From the NCBI RefSeq assembly GCF_000621625.1, contig NZ_JHXV01000006.1, forward strand, positions 160,172-224,171: a DNA stretch of 64,000 nt, given 5' to 3'. The notes below the pieces were generated by a model, which saw only the letters and a program-made list of their open reading frames with translations, was not told the origin of the DNA and did no database searches. Origin of the DNA: Crocinitomix catalasitica ATCC 23190. Lineage in GTDB: Bacteria > Bacteroidota > Bacteroidia > Flavobacteriales_D > Crocinitomicaceae. Position numbers and translations under genes: made by a program. Positions 8,086-16,937 of this stretch are shown here, in pieces (the stretch's first letter is position 1; each line of letters begins with the position of its first letter).

Positions 8086-8814
8086 TTAGTCCACAAACTC
8101 AAAGCATTCTTTCAACATGAAAATTTCATCAACGTTCTTGTTGTTTTTAATCACTTGAATTCTTAGGAATTCATTTTCAGTTGAAATATATTTTAATTGC
8201 AAATCTGTCATTCCACTTGTGTCATAATAGGCCCCATACTTGCAATTAAAAGGATTAAATTCAACTTCATTTGTGAAAATTGAAATTAGAATCATTTTGG
8301 TCGAATTGACATTGGCTTTTTTATACCCGAAAATGCGATGGTCTTTGTTCATATTCGAATTCATCCAAATACTTCCATTTTTATTTATTTGAGCTTTACC
8401 CATATAATCTGAATCTATCCATTCAACAATTTGAACAGAACCTGTGCAAACATCTCCTTCTTCTATTCCTCGAACCCAAACTTTAAGTGTTTCAACTCGT
8501 TGATCTGTCAATTCTTTTAAATATAAAGCACGACAAGTCGGTTGAACAGATCCATAGTTTTCTTCAGAATAATCAGGATACTTCATTTCCATTTCAGCAT
8601 CTCTAAATTTTACCCATAATCTTTGGGACTTTTTCAAATTTGTAATGAAAAGGGTATCTGTTTTGTATTTCGATAAAATGACTTTATAAACATCATTTAA
8701 TAATTTGTCAGATTCACTATATTCTTCGTAAGCTTCAGCATTCATTTCAGCTTGCGATTGCGTATAACCGCATAAATTAAAAGTTAAAAACAATATAAAA
8801 AGGGTGCGTTTCAT
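8086..8814 (-). CDS. Secreted LprI-like (DUF1311) protein
   Basis: 242 residues with a signal peptide (MKRTLFILFLTFNLCGYTQS). Residues 20-115 match the lysozyme-inhibitor LprI / DUF1311 pattern: QAEMNAEAYEEYSESDKLLN, then LKKSQRLWVKFRDAEME, a cysteine (C94, in PTCRALYLKELTDQR) and a closing Trp. The C-terminal 120 residues are extra and unassigned. LprI proteins act in the periplasm or outside the cell as lysozyme inhibitors in some species; here that role is an analogy only. Confidence 0.7.
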   Translation of the reverse strand: MKRTLFILFLTFNLCGYTQSQAEMNAEAYEEYSESDKLLNDVYKVILSKYKTDTLFITNLKKSQRLWVKFRDAEMEMKYPDYSEENYGSVQPTCRALYLKELTDQRVETLKVWVRGIEEGDVCTGSVQIVEWIDSDYMGKAQINKNGSIWMNSNMNKDHRIFGYKKANVNSTKMILISIFTNEVEFNPFNCKYGAYYDTSGMTDLQLKYISTENEFLRIQVIKNNKNVDEIFMLKECFEFVD

Positions 8815-8923
8815 CTTAAAGGAGTTTGTTTATGAGCTCTTGGCTATATTTTGGATCTGTGTAATATAATATTTATTCCACTTACACCTTAAACAAATTG
8901 GGATTCAATATAAAAGTTGTGCA

Positions 8924-9496
8924 TCATTTTAAATCCTCAATTTCCTTAATCATTTTCTCGATTTTATTGTGCGAAATTTTATTAACCAATGGTCTGAAAA
9001 TAAAATACAAGCCTAAGGTAAAAAGACCAATTCCAATATAGCTTAAAATTAATGTAGTTTGATTTGCTTGCAGTTTTTCGTAAATAAAAAAACCGTAACC
9101 GATTACTAAGAGCAATACTGAAAGTATTAAATGCCAACTAGCGTGTTTCATTTTTCGATGAGTAGTATTGCTTAAATCTTGAAGATAATCTTTGTTCGGT
9201 TTTAATTGATGATTCGTGATGTTTTTTAGCGAATTAAGTTTGAGTATGATACCTGAAACAAACCCACTTAAAATCATCATTTCGCCAAATATGGTGGTCC
9301 AAAATGTTTGTTTTTGTAGAAGGATGATAGCAATAAAGGCAAGTCCACAAAATATAAATAAGGTAGTGGCTAAAAAGGCATTTCGCTTTTTCGTTTTTTG
9401 GTATTTTGCAATAACCGTTTGCATTTGCTCTAAATTTGGAATATCTACTGAGTCATGCGTATTCCATAATTGCTTTAAATCGTCAAAATCATCCAT
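8924..9496 (-). CDS. Membrane protein partnered with the ECF sigma factor
   Basis: 190 residues starting MDDFDDLKQLWNTH, a start typical of Bacteroidota membrane proteins encoded directly after ECF sigma factors. Hydrophobic segments lie at about 40-60, 68-86, 121-138 and 150-168. It overlaps the sigma factor gene by eight bases. By context it is a candidate anti-sigma factor or sigma-associated sensor, but it has no recognisable zinc-finger anti-sigma domain, so the role is inference. Confidence 0.7.
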   Translation of the reverse strand: MDDFDDLKQLWNTHDSVDIPNLEQMQTVIAKYQKTKKRNAFLATTLFIFCGLAFIAIILLQKQTFWTTIFGEMMILSGFVSGIILKLNSLKNITNHQLKPNKDYLQDLSNTTHRKMKHASWHLILSVLLLVIGYGFFIYEKLQANQTTLILSYIGIGLFTLGLYFIFRPLVNKISHNKIEKMIKEIEDLK

Positions 9497-9959
9497 TTTC
9501 TTTGAATTTTTTGGTGAGTTTTGCTTTAATTCGATGGAATTTCACACGAACATTGGCATGTGAGATTCCTATAATTTCTGCAATTTTTTCTTGTTGTACG
9601 TCCTCTAATGAAAGTGTGATAATTATCTTTTCCAATTCGGGTAATTCAGAAATGTACTGATGCAATCTTGAAAGTTTTTCTTCTTTTTCAAAATTGGGTG
9701 CTACATACTTTAAGTCTGAGGGAAGTTCAGCTTTAAGATTGGATTTCTCTTTCTGTATTTGACGCAGACATTTATTCGTTGCTATTCTATAAATCCAAGT
9801 CCCTACAGATGCATTATTATTAAATTTTGGAAGGTTTTCCCATACAGCAATAAATGTTTCTTGCGTGATGTCTTTGGCCATTTCATAATCATTAAAATAA
9901 CCAAGGCAAATGCGAAAAATTTTTGATGAATAGGTTTTATATATTTCTTCAAAATCCAT
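9489..9959 (-). CDS. ECF-type RNA polymerase sigma factor
   Basis: 156 residues. Region 2 is seen as MAKDITQETFIAVWENLPKF (about 27-46) and GTWIYRIATNKCL, and region 4 as QQEKIAEIIGISHANVRVKFHRIKAKL (about 121-147). Length is normal for an ECF sigma factor without extra domains. It directs RNA polymerase to a small regulon, usually under control of a partner encoded next to it. It has its own promoter box at 9998-10005 and its stop overlaps the membrane-protein gene. Confidence 0.92.
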   Translation of the reverse strand: MDFEEIYKTYSSKIFRICLGYFNDYEMAKDITQETFIAVWENLPKFNNNASVGTWIYRIATNKCLRQIQKEKSNLKAELPSDLKYVAPNFEKEEKLSRLHQYISELPELEKIIITLSLEDVQQEKIAEIIGISHANVRVKFHRIKAKLTKKFKENG

Positions 9960-9997
9960 AAAATGAATAAATCAAGCTTTGTCTGAATTGCTTTTGT

Positions 9998-10005
9998 CAA
10001 AGTTA
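9998..10005 (-). promoter_or_regulatory. TAnnTTTG box for the sigma factor operon
   Basis: Minus strand TAACTTTG, 39 bases before the ATG at 9959. No -33 TTG is seen at the proper distance. Confidence 0.45.
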
Positions 10006-10015
10006 ATTACAAAAT

Positions 10016-10219
10016 TTATTGATGTTGTGTTTGTTTGCTTTTTCCGCTAATAAGAATGATGCCAATCAACTCAAGAGTTATTCCGACTACCATCAATATC
10101 GTTTTTGTTAATTCTGTTATTGATATTGAATGAATATGGTCAATAATATTTGGCAATACGATCATTAAAAGACCGATTGAAATGAAGGCAAACCATTTGG
10201 ATTTTCTTTTTGTACACAT
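10016..10219 (-). CDS. Small two-segment membrane protein
   Basis: 67 residues from the ATG at 10217-10219 (MCTKRKSKWFAFISIG). Two hydrophobic helices (about 9-27 and 40-57) are separated by a short loop containing HIHSISI. A TTG at 10255 would add twelve polar residues without benefit. No family recognised. It sits just upstream of the sigma factor gene and in the same direction, but the sigma gene has its own promoter box, so co-regulation is uncertain. Confidence 0.55.
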   Translation of the reverse strand: MCTKRKSKWFAFISIGLLMIVLPNIIDHIHSISITELTKTILMVVGITLELIGIILISGKSKQTQHQ

Positions 10220-10541
10220 TGTTTTAATTTTTGTATTGTTATTCTTTAGATACAATGTGTGGTAAAATGTTACAGATTTTTTAGAAAATAATTTTAATTC
10301 ATTTTCAACGCACCTAAATTTACGATCTCAGCGGCTATTTTTTTGTTCGTATTTATGCTACTCCATTATAAATTCATACAACGCTTCATTAAGATTTTCA
10401 CTATTCATTTTGTCAGCTATTTTATTCGTTTTTTCATTTATATGATAAGTCGTAAAACCATTTTAACTTATTCTATACAAGAATGAAATCTAGAGGAAAT
10501 GAGAATTGATTTATTTCCTTATTTCGATTCGTCATTATCAT

Positions 10542-10549
10542 TATATTTG
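10542..10549 (+). promoter_or_regulatory. TAnnTTTG box four bases before a start codon
   Basis: TATATTTG at 10542-10549 is directly followed by TCTC and the ATG at 10554. If it is used, transcription would begin at or near the start codon, giving a leaderless or nearly leaderless message. No -33 TTG at the proper spacing. Confidence 0.35.
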
Positions 10550-10553
10550 TCTC

Positions 10554-10763
10554 ATGCATATTGTTTTCGGATTGATTTTACTTGCACTATCAGGGTACTT
10601 TTGGTTTGTTCTAGGAAAAGATCAAGAGGAAAGATCTGTCAGACCATTTGTAAAATTAATTAAAGGAATTTTTAGTACCAAAGGTTACAATTATGTAGCA
10701 AAAGCTTTAGCTATTTTCATTTTTTTAGCGGCCATTTCAGAATTTTTAAAACATTTTAATTAA
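10554..10763 (+). CDS. Small membrane protein, hypothetical
   Basis: 69 residues from the ATG at 10554 (MHIVFGLILLALSGYFWFVLG). Two hydrophobic segments (1-20 and about 46-62) flank a basic loop with KLIKGIFSTKGYNYVAK. An open frame also extends to an ATG-like start at 10506, but that would place the promoter box inside the gene. No family recognised. It is ten bases upstream of a lipoprotein gene and probably co-transcribed with it. Confidence 0.55.
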   Translation: MHIVFGLILLALSGYFWFVLGKDQEERSVRPFVKLIKGIFSTKGYNYVAKALAIFIFLAAISEFLKHFN

Positions 10764-10772
10764 ATTCATTTC

Positions 10773-11201
10773 ATGAAAACTATTCAAATCCTAATCACCT
10801 TTTTAATTATTTCCGTTACTTCTTGCGGACCTTCAACACCAGTCGAAGTAGATCTAGATAAAATTTGTATTGAAGAATATAAAGAACAGTTCATCACGAC
10901 TGAAGGTAACCTATATTTACCGGCTAATATGACTACTCATGGTGCTCGCATGCATATGGGCATAAAAGATACCAAAACTAAAGTACGCGTACCTACTTTA
11001 AAGATACTTAGTTTAGAAGATGCAACCGAAAATTGCATGAGAACACTCCCTGCGCAGTACAGCCCTAGTGATGTTAAAGTATATGATAATGATGGGAATA
11101 TTGTTCCCTTGGGTAGTCGGATTAGAGTAACTGGAACCTTGCGCGGTGCAAGTCAAGCATATTGTGAATTGTGGGTAGACAAAATAGAGAAGATTGATTA
11201 A
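10773..11201 (+). CDS. Small lipoprotein with OB-fold-like C-terminus
   Basis: 142 residues, lipoprotein signal MKTIQILITFLIISVTSC. The C-terminal strands (GSRIRVTGTLRGA then CELWVDKIEKI) are reminiscent of an OB fold of the tRNA_anti-like type found in secreted Bacteroidota proteins. No function known. Its 3' end overlaps the converging gene at 11198 by four bases. Confidence 0.65.
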   Translation: MKTIQILITFLIISVTSCGPSTPVEVDLDKICIEEYKEQFITTEGNLYLPANMTTHGARMHMGIKDTKTKVRVPTLKILSLEDATENCMRTLPAQYSPSDVKVYDNDGNIVPLGSRIRVTGTLRGASQAYCELWVDKIEKID

Positions 11202-11785
11202 TTCCTTTTTTTATTATCAATTGGTGTGACAAAATATCCTATTAATGAACCAATTGACATAAATATTATACTCATAAATATTAATGTAAAAATATTAGGA
11301 TAGTATTCATCATTAAAGATTTCTAATGTCAATTTTGATTTTAACCAAGACCAATTTTCTTGAGCTATTAAAAATCCTAATATAAACAGCGTACCAATTA
11401 GGCTCTGAAACCGGATATGTTTTCTCTTTTCATTACGTTTTTTTTCTAAAATTGATTTAATGATTCGAGATATTAAGATGGTAACTCCCAATACCAAAAG
11501 CACAATTCCTATTAAAACTCCAAAGACGACTCCTTCTGGTGGACCATACCAAGATTTAGCACAAGCAACATTCGGGGAAAGGCATATAAATGTGAGAATG
11601 CTAATTTTTTTGAGTTCATCTTTCCTATTACGACTTGCTGAGATATATTGACCTAAATCTTGGCCATTATTTTCTTTGAATTCTAACCATTCTGTTTCCG
11701 CAGGTAGTGCTCTAAGTTCACTTAAAAGGATGTTTAATTCTATCTCAGTCACATTAATACATTTAATAAACACACTGTTATTCAA
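11198..11785 (-). CDS. Chimeric ORF: Schlafen/AlbA_2 N-terminal fragment joined to a small membrane protein
   Basis: 195 residues in two unrelated parts. Residues 12-50 (TEIELNILLSELRALPAETE, then WLEFKENNGQ and GQYISA) match the beginning of Schlafen AlbA_2 DNA-binding domains, which normally continue for about 100 residues. Here the domain stops after some 40 residues and the frame continues with KKISILTFICLSPNVACAKS, which reads like a signal peptide, then three hydrophobic segments (about 84-108, 129-141, 164-187). The simplest reading is a deletion that joined the head of one gene to a membrane-protein gene lacking its own ATG. Starts available are TTG at 11785 or GTG at 11752; no ATG. 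Whether it is expressed is uncertain. Confidence 0.6.
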   Translation of the reverse strand: MNNSVFIKCINVTEIELNILLSELRALPAETEWLEFKENNGQDLGQYISASRNRKDELKKISILTFICLSPNVACAKSWYGPPEGVVFGVLIGIVLLVLGVTILISRIIKSILEKKRNEKRKHIRFQSLIGTLFILGFLIAQENWSWLKSKLTLEIFNDEYYPNIFTLIFMSIIFMSIGSLIGYFVTPIDNKKRN

Positions 11786-11813
11786 TGTGTTATGTTAGTG
11801 ATAGAAAGGTTTA

Positions 11814-11868
11814 GTCACATAAGCGTCACATAAGCGTCACATAAGCGTCACATAAGCGTCACATAAGC
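11814..11868. repeat. Five perfect 11-bp tandem repeats
   Basis: The unit GTCACATAAGC is repeated five times without change. The array lies 29 bases upstream of the chimeric ORF start on the minus strand. The 11-bp period is close to one helical turn, so a bound protein would see each copy on the same face. Such a short perfect array is also prone to slippage, so copy number may vary between strains. Confidence 0.95.
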
Positions 11869-11987
11869 AAATGTACGCTAAAGATTTGAGAATTTGCTAA
11901 ATACCACAAAGTATTTGAATTCCTTTTGAATGTCACAGTTCTACTAAATTAACGAATTAAATTCAAAATTTTCAATCTCTATTCCAT

Positions 11988-13469
11988 CTAAAAACTATAA
12001 CCAAAATTGACAAAAACATTCAATTCTGTTACATTGGATTGGGTTGCTTCTATAGCAAATCGCTGCATTAAATTGGCATTGGCCGAAAAGCTGGCTTGAC
12101 CGAGTTTTTCATTGTCTTTTTTGGGTGTAAAGGTGAAAGATAAACGGTGGTTAAGAATATTGCTATTTAATAAGCCCGCTGTATATTGACGATTATAAGT
12201 ACTCCCTAAACTCAGACTTCCTTTTTGAGACATTACCTTCTTTTGTAGATTTAATGTTGGACCGATAAACAATGTATTGAACTCACCAACGTCGGTCTTA
12301 TTGATATTGCCTGCCGCTGTGATGGCGAATCCCGATTTTGACATCGATCGGGTATATGCAAGGTTTACTAAATGTGTTTTAGCCGGAACACCTTCGGGTA
12401 ATTGTCCGATTGAGGTTCCAAATGCACCACCGTTTTCTAAATTCCCAACAAGACTGGTAGACTCTTGATAATTGTAAAGCAATTGGCAATTGTTTTTAAC
12501 AGCTGCATCACCAAAGGAATAGTTCACCATACCCGAAGCATTTTGTGTTAATTGGTAAAAATTTAAGGTATCTGCTCCAGTGAAATAAAAGGGATCGGTG
12601 GTTGGGCGGTTCTTGGTAAAACTGCTGAAATTAGAATAAGTACCCGAAAAAATCAATTTATTTGACGGCACATAAGTCGCGTTGAGGTTACCAACCCACC
12701 GATTGGTAGTTGCTGATTTTTCAGCTGATAAATTATTGACTTGATAACCTGTATTCAGGCCAATGTTTAATTTTTTCTTGAATAAGGTGAATGACGGCGC
12801 AATGGTATAGTTCTCCAAATCGTTGTTAAAATAATAGCCGCCTAATGTTTTATATCCTGGATCGATATGCTCGTAATTGAAGGAGATTTTCATAGTTTTT
12901 AAGGAATAATTTAATGCTGTTTTATAGGCTTGAAAAAATGCCGTTGTGCTGTTACCATTGATGATAGGATGGATAACGCTTTTTTGCTCTCCTTCTAAAT
13001 CGTTGACAGCATTTAAATTTTGCGTTAATCCAGACAAAGCATATTCGGCTGTGATGTTTAAATTTTGAAGAATTTTAGCCTTGCCTTCAATGGCAATAAC
13101 AAGATTGTCTTGAGGATCAACAGCTGAATTAAGCGGCGTATAATTGATTGAATTGGGATCGTCTTGCGCTTTGAAAAATGTAATTGCCCCACCATATCCT
13201 TTCGATTCGTATGCTGTTTTTATGCCATACCCAAATCGTTGAAAAGCAATTTCATTGAGGTTGTCTTCGACGGCATCATAATCTACAGACTTGTTTAATC
13301 GTCCTGCCATGGCTTGAATTTTCCATTTGCCAGGTGTAAGTTCTATTCTTCCACCGGCGAATAAATGACCGGATAGGGTATAAGGGGAGAAGTTCATAGA
13401 AACAATACCAATATGTGCTTTTGCCCATTTGTATTGAGGATGAAATGCTGCACGATTGAAAGTTTCGGA
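11988..13469 (-). pseudogene. Outer-membrane protein gene, 5' part missing
   Basis: The longest ATG-started frame is 469 residues from 13397, but the coding frame continues upstream without break to 13469 with FNRAAFHPQYKWAKAHIG before MNFSPYTLSGH. I recognise this as the conserved entry to a family of large Bacteroidota outer-membrane proteins, where FHPxYKW, HIG, SMxFxPYTLxGH and ELTPGKxxxxAMxGRL follow in order. In intact members a signal peptide and further residues precede it. Here the frame meets the hsdR stop codon TGA at 13470-13472, so the head of the gene is gone. The remainder ends with strands and FVNFGYSF, a barrel-type C-terminus. Probably not functional. Confidence 0.75.
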
Positions 13470-16400
13470 TCAATTCAATAAATTATTTCCATTTATTCTA
13501 TTCAATAATTCAAGTGGTTTATTTAACAAGTCTGGATTTTTGTCCAATTGAATTACTTGCTCCATAGTCAAATTGCGAATCATAACGCTTGGCACTCCAT
13601 CTGTCGTTGTTTTAACTACAACTAAGGAACCCATTGCCATTGCAGCATTTGGAACATCTTGTACTGCGTCCATAAGTGCTTTGGCAGCTTCACTGTTATT
13701 CTTATTTACTTCTGACTGTACTTTATCTAAATGTGCTAATTCTAATGCCTTCTTTCCTTTTTCGAATACTTCTCTTGCTTCATCACTTTGGAAAACACGC
13801 TTTAAACGCATTATTATGTTTCGTTTAAGCCAAGAACCTTTCTCGAAATCACCATCATTTAGAAATTCAAATCCTAAACTTTCCGCAAAGGTTTTGTACG
13901 TGTAAAAAACATTTTCTGCTTCTCTAAAATTGTCTGTGTCTAAATATAAGTGACCAGAGAAAGTTGTGCTTGCAGCTATTCCAGTCGTTGTAGTTGTTTT
14001 GCCTTCTTCTTCAATTACATTTTTGAACCAATGAAACATATGTGACATGAAGAACTTACCAAATCCTGGGTCTTCTTCTGTCTTTGACATAAAACCTAAG
14101 TAATCATCAACATTGCCCATAAATGCACCGTCAATACTTTCTTTAAGTTTTAGTCTTTTGATGTCGTCAATATTGTTGGCTTTGAAACTTGCTTTCAATC
14201 CTTCATCAGCAAGCAGTTTGTCCTTAATTCCTTTTACAACTTTGTCTGCTTCACCTAAATGAATTGAAAACTTATCATTGAGTTCTTTTATGATAATTTC
14301 AAGCTGTTCAGTTGGTGTACCTGTTTTTCCCTTGTGTCCGTCTCCTGATGGATTTTCAATTACGGCATCTTCTGGATTTAAAAGAATAGAGCCATTTTCT
14401 TCTTCCTGAATGCGGAACTTGTCCATGTTAACCATTTCGGTAACTTCAAGAGGAAGGGTTTCTTTTTCGTAAGGCAAATATTTGTATAATAGTTTTACAA
14501 AAAGGTAGAATCGTTCCAAGTCTGCATCAACAAAAGTGATGATTTGAGAAATGAAGGAATACTGACGAACATATTTGTTTATCTGCTTCCTGAATTTATC
14601 CTTCTCCTCATCTGTTAGTTTGTCATAATTTTCATTAACTATCTTTTGGAAAAACGGAGATAACTTTTCAGATTTCACCTTTTTGATAACGAACATATCA
14701 CCGAAATACTCAACATTATCTGAAGTGAATACATCCATCACTTCAATCTCATATTTCAGATTATATAACTTTTGAGGGTCTGTTCCTTGGTCGAGGGAAG
14801 TACCTTGGTAAAAGTCTTGGAAAGCGTTTTGAATTTCTTCTTGTGTGTTCGCAAAGTCGATTACGAATGTGTCTTGCTTTCCTTTAGGCTTTCTATTAAG
14901 TCTGCTTAATGTTTGAACAGCAGCTACACCACCAAGTTTCTTATCAACATACATTGTATGCAATAAGGGTTGGTCAAAACCAGTTTGATATTTGTTCGCT
15001 ACAATGAGTATTTTGAATAGCGGTTTCTCAAATGTATCTGGAATATCTTTGGCTTTTGGGCCATTCATTCCATCTTCTGTGTACTTTTCATCTTCCAGTT
15101 CAACTGTGCCTGAAAACGCCACCAAGGATTTAATTGGCAATTTGTCTTCTTCAATGATTTTGTCAAAAGCCAATTTGTACAAAACTGCATGTGCTCTCGA
15201 ACTGGTTACTAGCATTCCTTTGGCTCGTTTATTTATTTTATGGTATGATTTATCCATAAAATGGTCAAGCATTATTCTTGACTTATAGTCAATAGCGTAG
15301 GGATGTTTATTGACCTCATTTATCAACAAACGCTTAGCCTTTAATTTCTCAAATTCTTTATCGTTTTCAGCCTTTTCGTTTTCTATAAGTTCAAAATAGG
15401 TAGACTTAGTTGTGTAGTTGATTAATACGTCAAGAATAAAGCCTTCATCAATAGCTTGTCGCATTGTATAAAGGTGAAACGCTCGATAACCTGATTTGGC
15501 ATTTTTATCTGGAATACCAAAAATTTCTAATGTCTTAGGTTTTGGTGTTGCTGTAAATGCAAAGAATGAAAGATGTGGCAATTGCTGTCTACTTGCCATT
15601 ATTTTTTCTAGTTCTTCTGCAACTGGGTCTTTTGGCTCTTCGTTCTCATCATCTTGCGGAATGATAGCTTTTAGCGCTTCTTCATTTGTTAGAGCAACTT
15701 TTAAATCCTTTACGTTTTCACCAGATTGAGAACTGTGAGCTTCATCTACAATAATGGCAAATTTCTTTCCTGAAATTTTTCCTAATTCGCCAACAAAACC
15801 AAATTTTTGCAAGGTTGAAATGATAATTTTATCACCATCTTTAAGTGCTTTTACTAATTGCTTGGTGTTTTTATCAATCTTCCGAACAGTTCCTTTAATC
15901 TTCTCGAACTGCTTAATCGTTTTTTGTAATTGTTTGTCTAAAACTTTACGGTCTGTAATTACAATTACACTGTCGTAAACAGGGTCTTCATTACCTTCCT
16001 GAAAAAGGTTTGCTAATTGATGAGCCAACCAAGCTATTGAATTTGATTTGCCAGAACCAGCACTATGTTGAACTAAGTAGTTTTTACCTGTTCCTGTTTT
16101 TTTAACATCTTTAAGTAAACTCTTAACAACATCTCTTTGGTGGTATCTTGGGAAAATTGTTTTTTCTTCTCCCGTTTTTTCATCTTGCTCGTAGTGGATG
16201 TAATTCTGCAAAAGCTCTAATAAGCTATCTGCTTGTAACACTTCTTCCCATAAGTAAGATGAAGCAAACTTATTTTCAATGATTGGGTTTTTAGTATCAC
16301 GATTGAAAGGCAAAAAGTTTGTATCACCATTTGCCAATTTGGTTGTCATGAATACCGTATTATTATCAACAGCAAAATGTACTAAACATGACCTTAAAAA

Positions 16401-16937
16401 TGGGTCTCTGGCATCTCTGCGTTTACGATATTGTTCTTGAGCATGGGTTACATTCTGTCCTGTGAATTCATTTTTAAGTTCCATTGAAATAAATGGAAGT
16501 CCGTTTAAAAGAATGACAACATCTATTGAATTATCAGGAGTAGCTTTAGAATAATGAAATTGACGAACAACATTAAAACGATTCGCTTCATATTTCTTTT
16601 TATGAGCTTCATTAAAACCAGTAGAAGGTTTGAAGTAAGCAAACTTTAATTTGATTCCTGCCAATACAAAACCATCTCGGAATAAAGTGAGTACACCTCT
16701 TTTTAGTTTTAAGCGATTAAATTCTTTGCAAACCGTTTCAACTTCTTGACCAGGGAAGTTTTTTTCTAATTTTTTCCATTCAGTTGGTTGAGTAGTTTTA
16801 ATGAAATTGGTAAGAACTTCAGTATCTGCCAAACTATCTAAATCGAATTGATTGGTTATACGAACCTCATACAATGGGCTTGCTGCTAAATACTCAAATA
16901 CGGTATCTTCAAAGTGTATTTCTTTTGTTCCACTCAT
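13470..16937 (-). CDS. hsdR: Type I restriction enzyme, R (motor and nuclease) subunit
   Basis: 1155 residues, in the normal size range. The N-terminal nuclease domain has Asp139, then Glu153-x-Lys155 in SMELKN and the QYRKRR motif. The helicase core begins with SAGSGKS (292-298, Walker A), DEAH at 398-401 and FTATPKPKT (motif III). In the complex R cleaves unmodified DNA after ATP-driven translocation, using M and S for site recognition. The ATG overlaps the hsdS stop by four bases (ATGA). The stop TGA lies exactly where the broken outer-membrane gene begins, so a few C-terminal residues could be altered, though all core motifs are intact. Confidence 0.95.
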   Translation of the reverse strand: MSGTKEIHFEDTVFEYLAASPLYEVRITNQFDLDSLADTEVLTNFIKTTQPTEWKKLEKNFPGQEVETVCKEFNRLKLKRGVLTLFRDGFVLAGIKLKFAYFKPSTGFNEAHKKKYEANRFNVVRQFHYSKATPDNSIDVVILLNGLPFISMELKNEFTGQNVTHAQEQYRKRRDARDPFLRSCLVHFAVDNNTVFMTTKLANGDTNFLPFNRDTKNPIIENKFASSYLWEEVLQADSLLELLQNYIHYEQDEKTGEEKTIFPRYHQRDVVKSLLKDVKKTGTGKNYLVQHSAGSGKSNSIAWLAHQLANLFQEGNEDPVYDSVIVITDRKVLDKQLQKTIKQFEKIKGTVRKIDKNTKQLVKALKDGDKIIISTLQKFGFVGELGKISGKKFAIIVDEAHSSQSGENVKDLKVALTNEEALKAIIPQDDENEEPKDPVAEELEKIMASRQQLPHLSFFAFTATPKPKTLEIFGIPDKNAKSGYRAFHLYTMRQAIDEGFILDVLINYTTKSTYFELIENEKAENDKEFEKLKAKRLLINEVNKHPYAIDYKSRIMLDHFMDKSYHKINKRAKGMLVTSSRAHAVLYKLAFDKIIEEDKLPIKSLVAFSGTVELEDEKYTEDGMNGPKAKDIPDTFEKPLFKILIVANKYQTGFDQPLLHTMYVDKKLGGVAAVQTLSRLNRKPKGKQDTFVIDFANTQEEIQNAFQDFYQGTSLDQGTDPQKLYNLKYEIEVMDVFTSDNVEYFGDMFVIKKVKSEKLSPFFQKIVNENYDKLTDEEKDKFRKQINKYVRQYSFISQIITFVDADLERFYLFVKLLYKYLPYEKETLPLEVTEMVNMDKFRIQEEENGSILLNPEDAVIENPSGDGHKGKTGTPTEQLEIIIKELNDKFSIHLGEADKVVKGIKDKLLADEGLKASFKANNIDDIKRLKLKESIDGAFMGNVDDYLGFMSKTEEDPGFGKFFMSHMFHWFKNVIEEEGKTTTTTGIAASTTFSGHLYLDTDNFREAENVFYTYKTFAESLGFEFLNDGDFEKGSWLKRNIIMRLKRVFQSDEAREVFEKGKKALELAHLDKVQSEVNKNNSEAAKALMDAVQDVPNAAMAMGSLVVVKTTTDGVPSVMIRNLTMEQVIQLDKNPDLLNKPLELLNRINGNNLLN

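Noticed and set aside
10506..10553. Longer N-terminus for the small membrane protein
   Set aside because: The upstream start would put the TATATTTG box inside the gene and add residues that spoil the membrane-helix start.
11814..11868. CRISPR array
   Set aside because: The five 11-bp units are contiguous without spacers, and no cas genes are present.
13276..13473. Minus-strand frame crossing the hsdR end
   Set aside because: It reads a wrong frame over the headless outer-membrane gene; the frame with FHPxYKW and HIG is clearly the protein-coding one.
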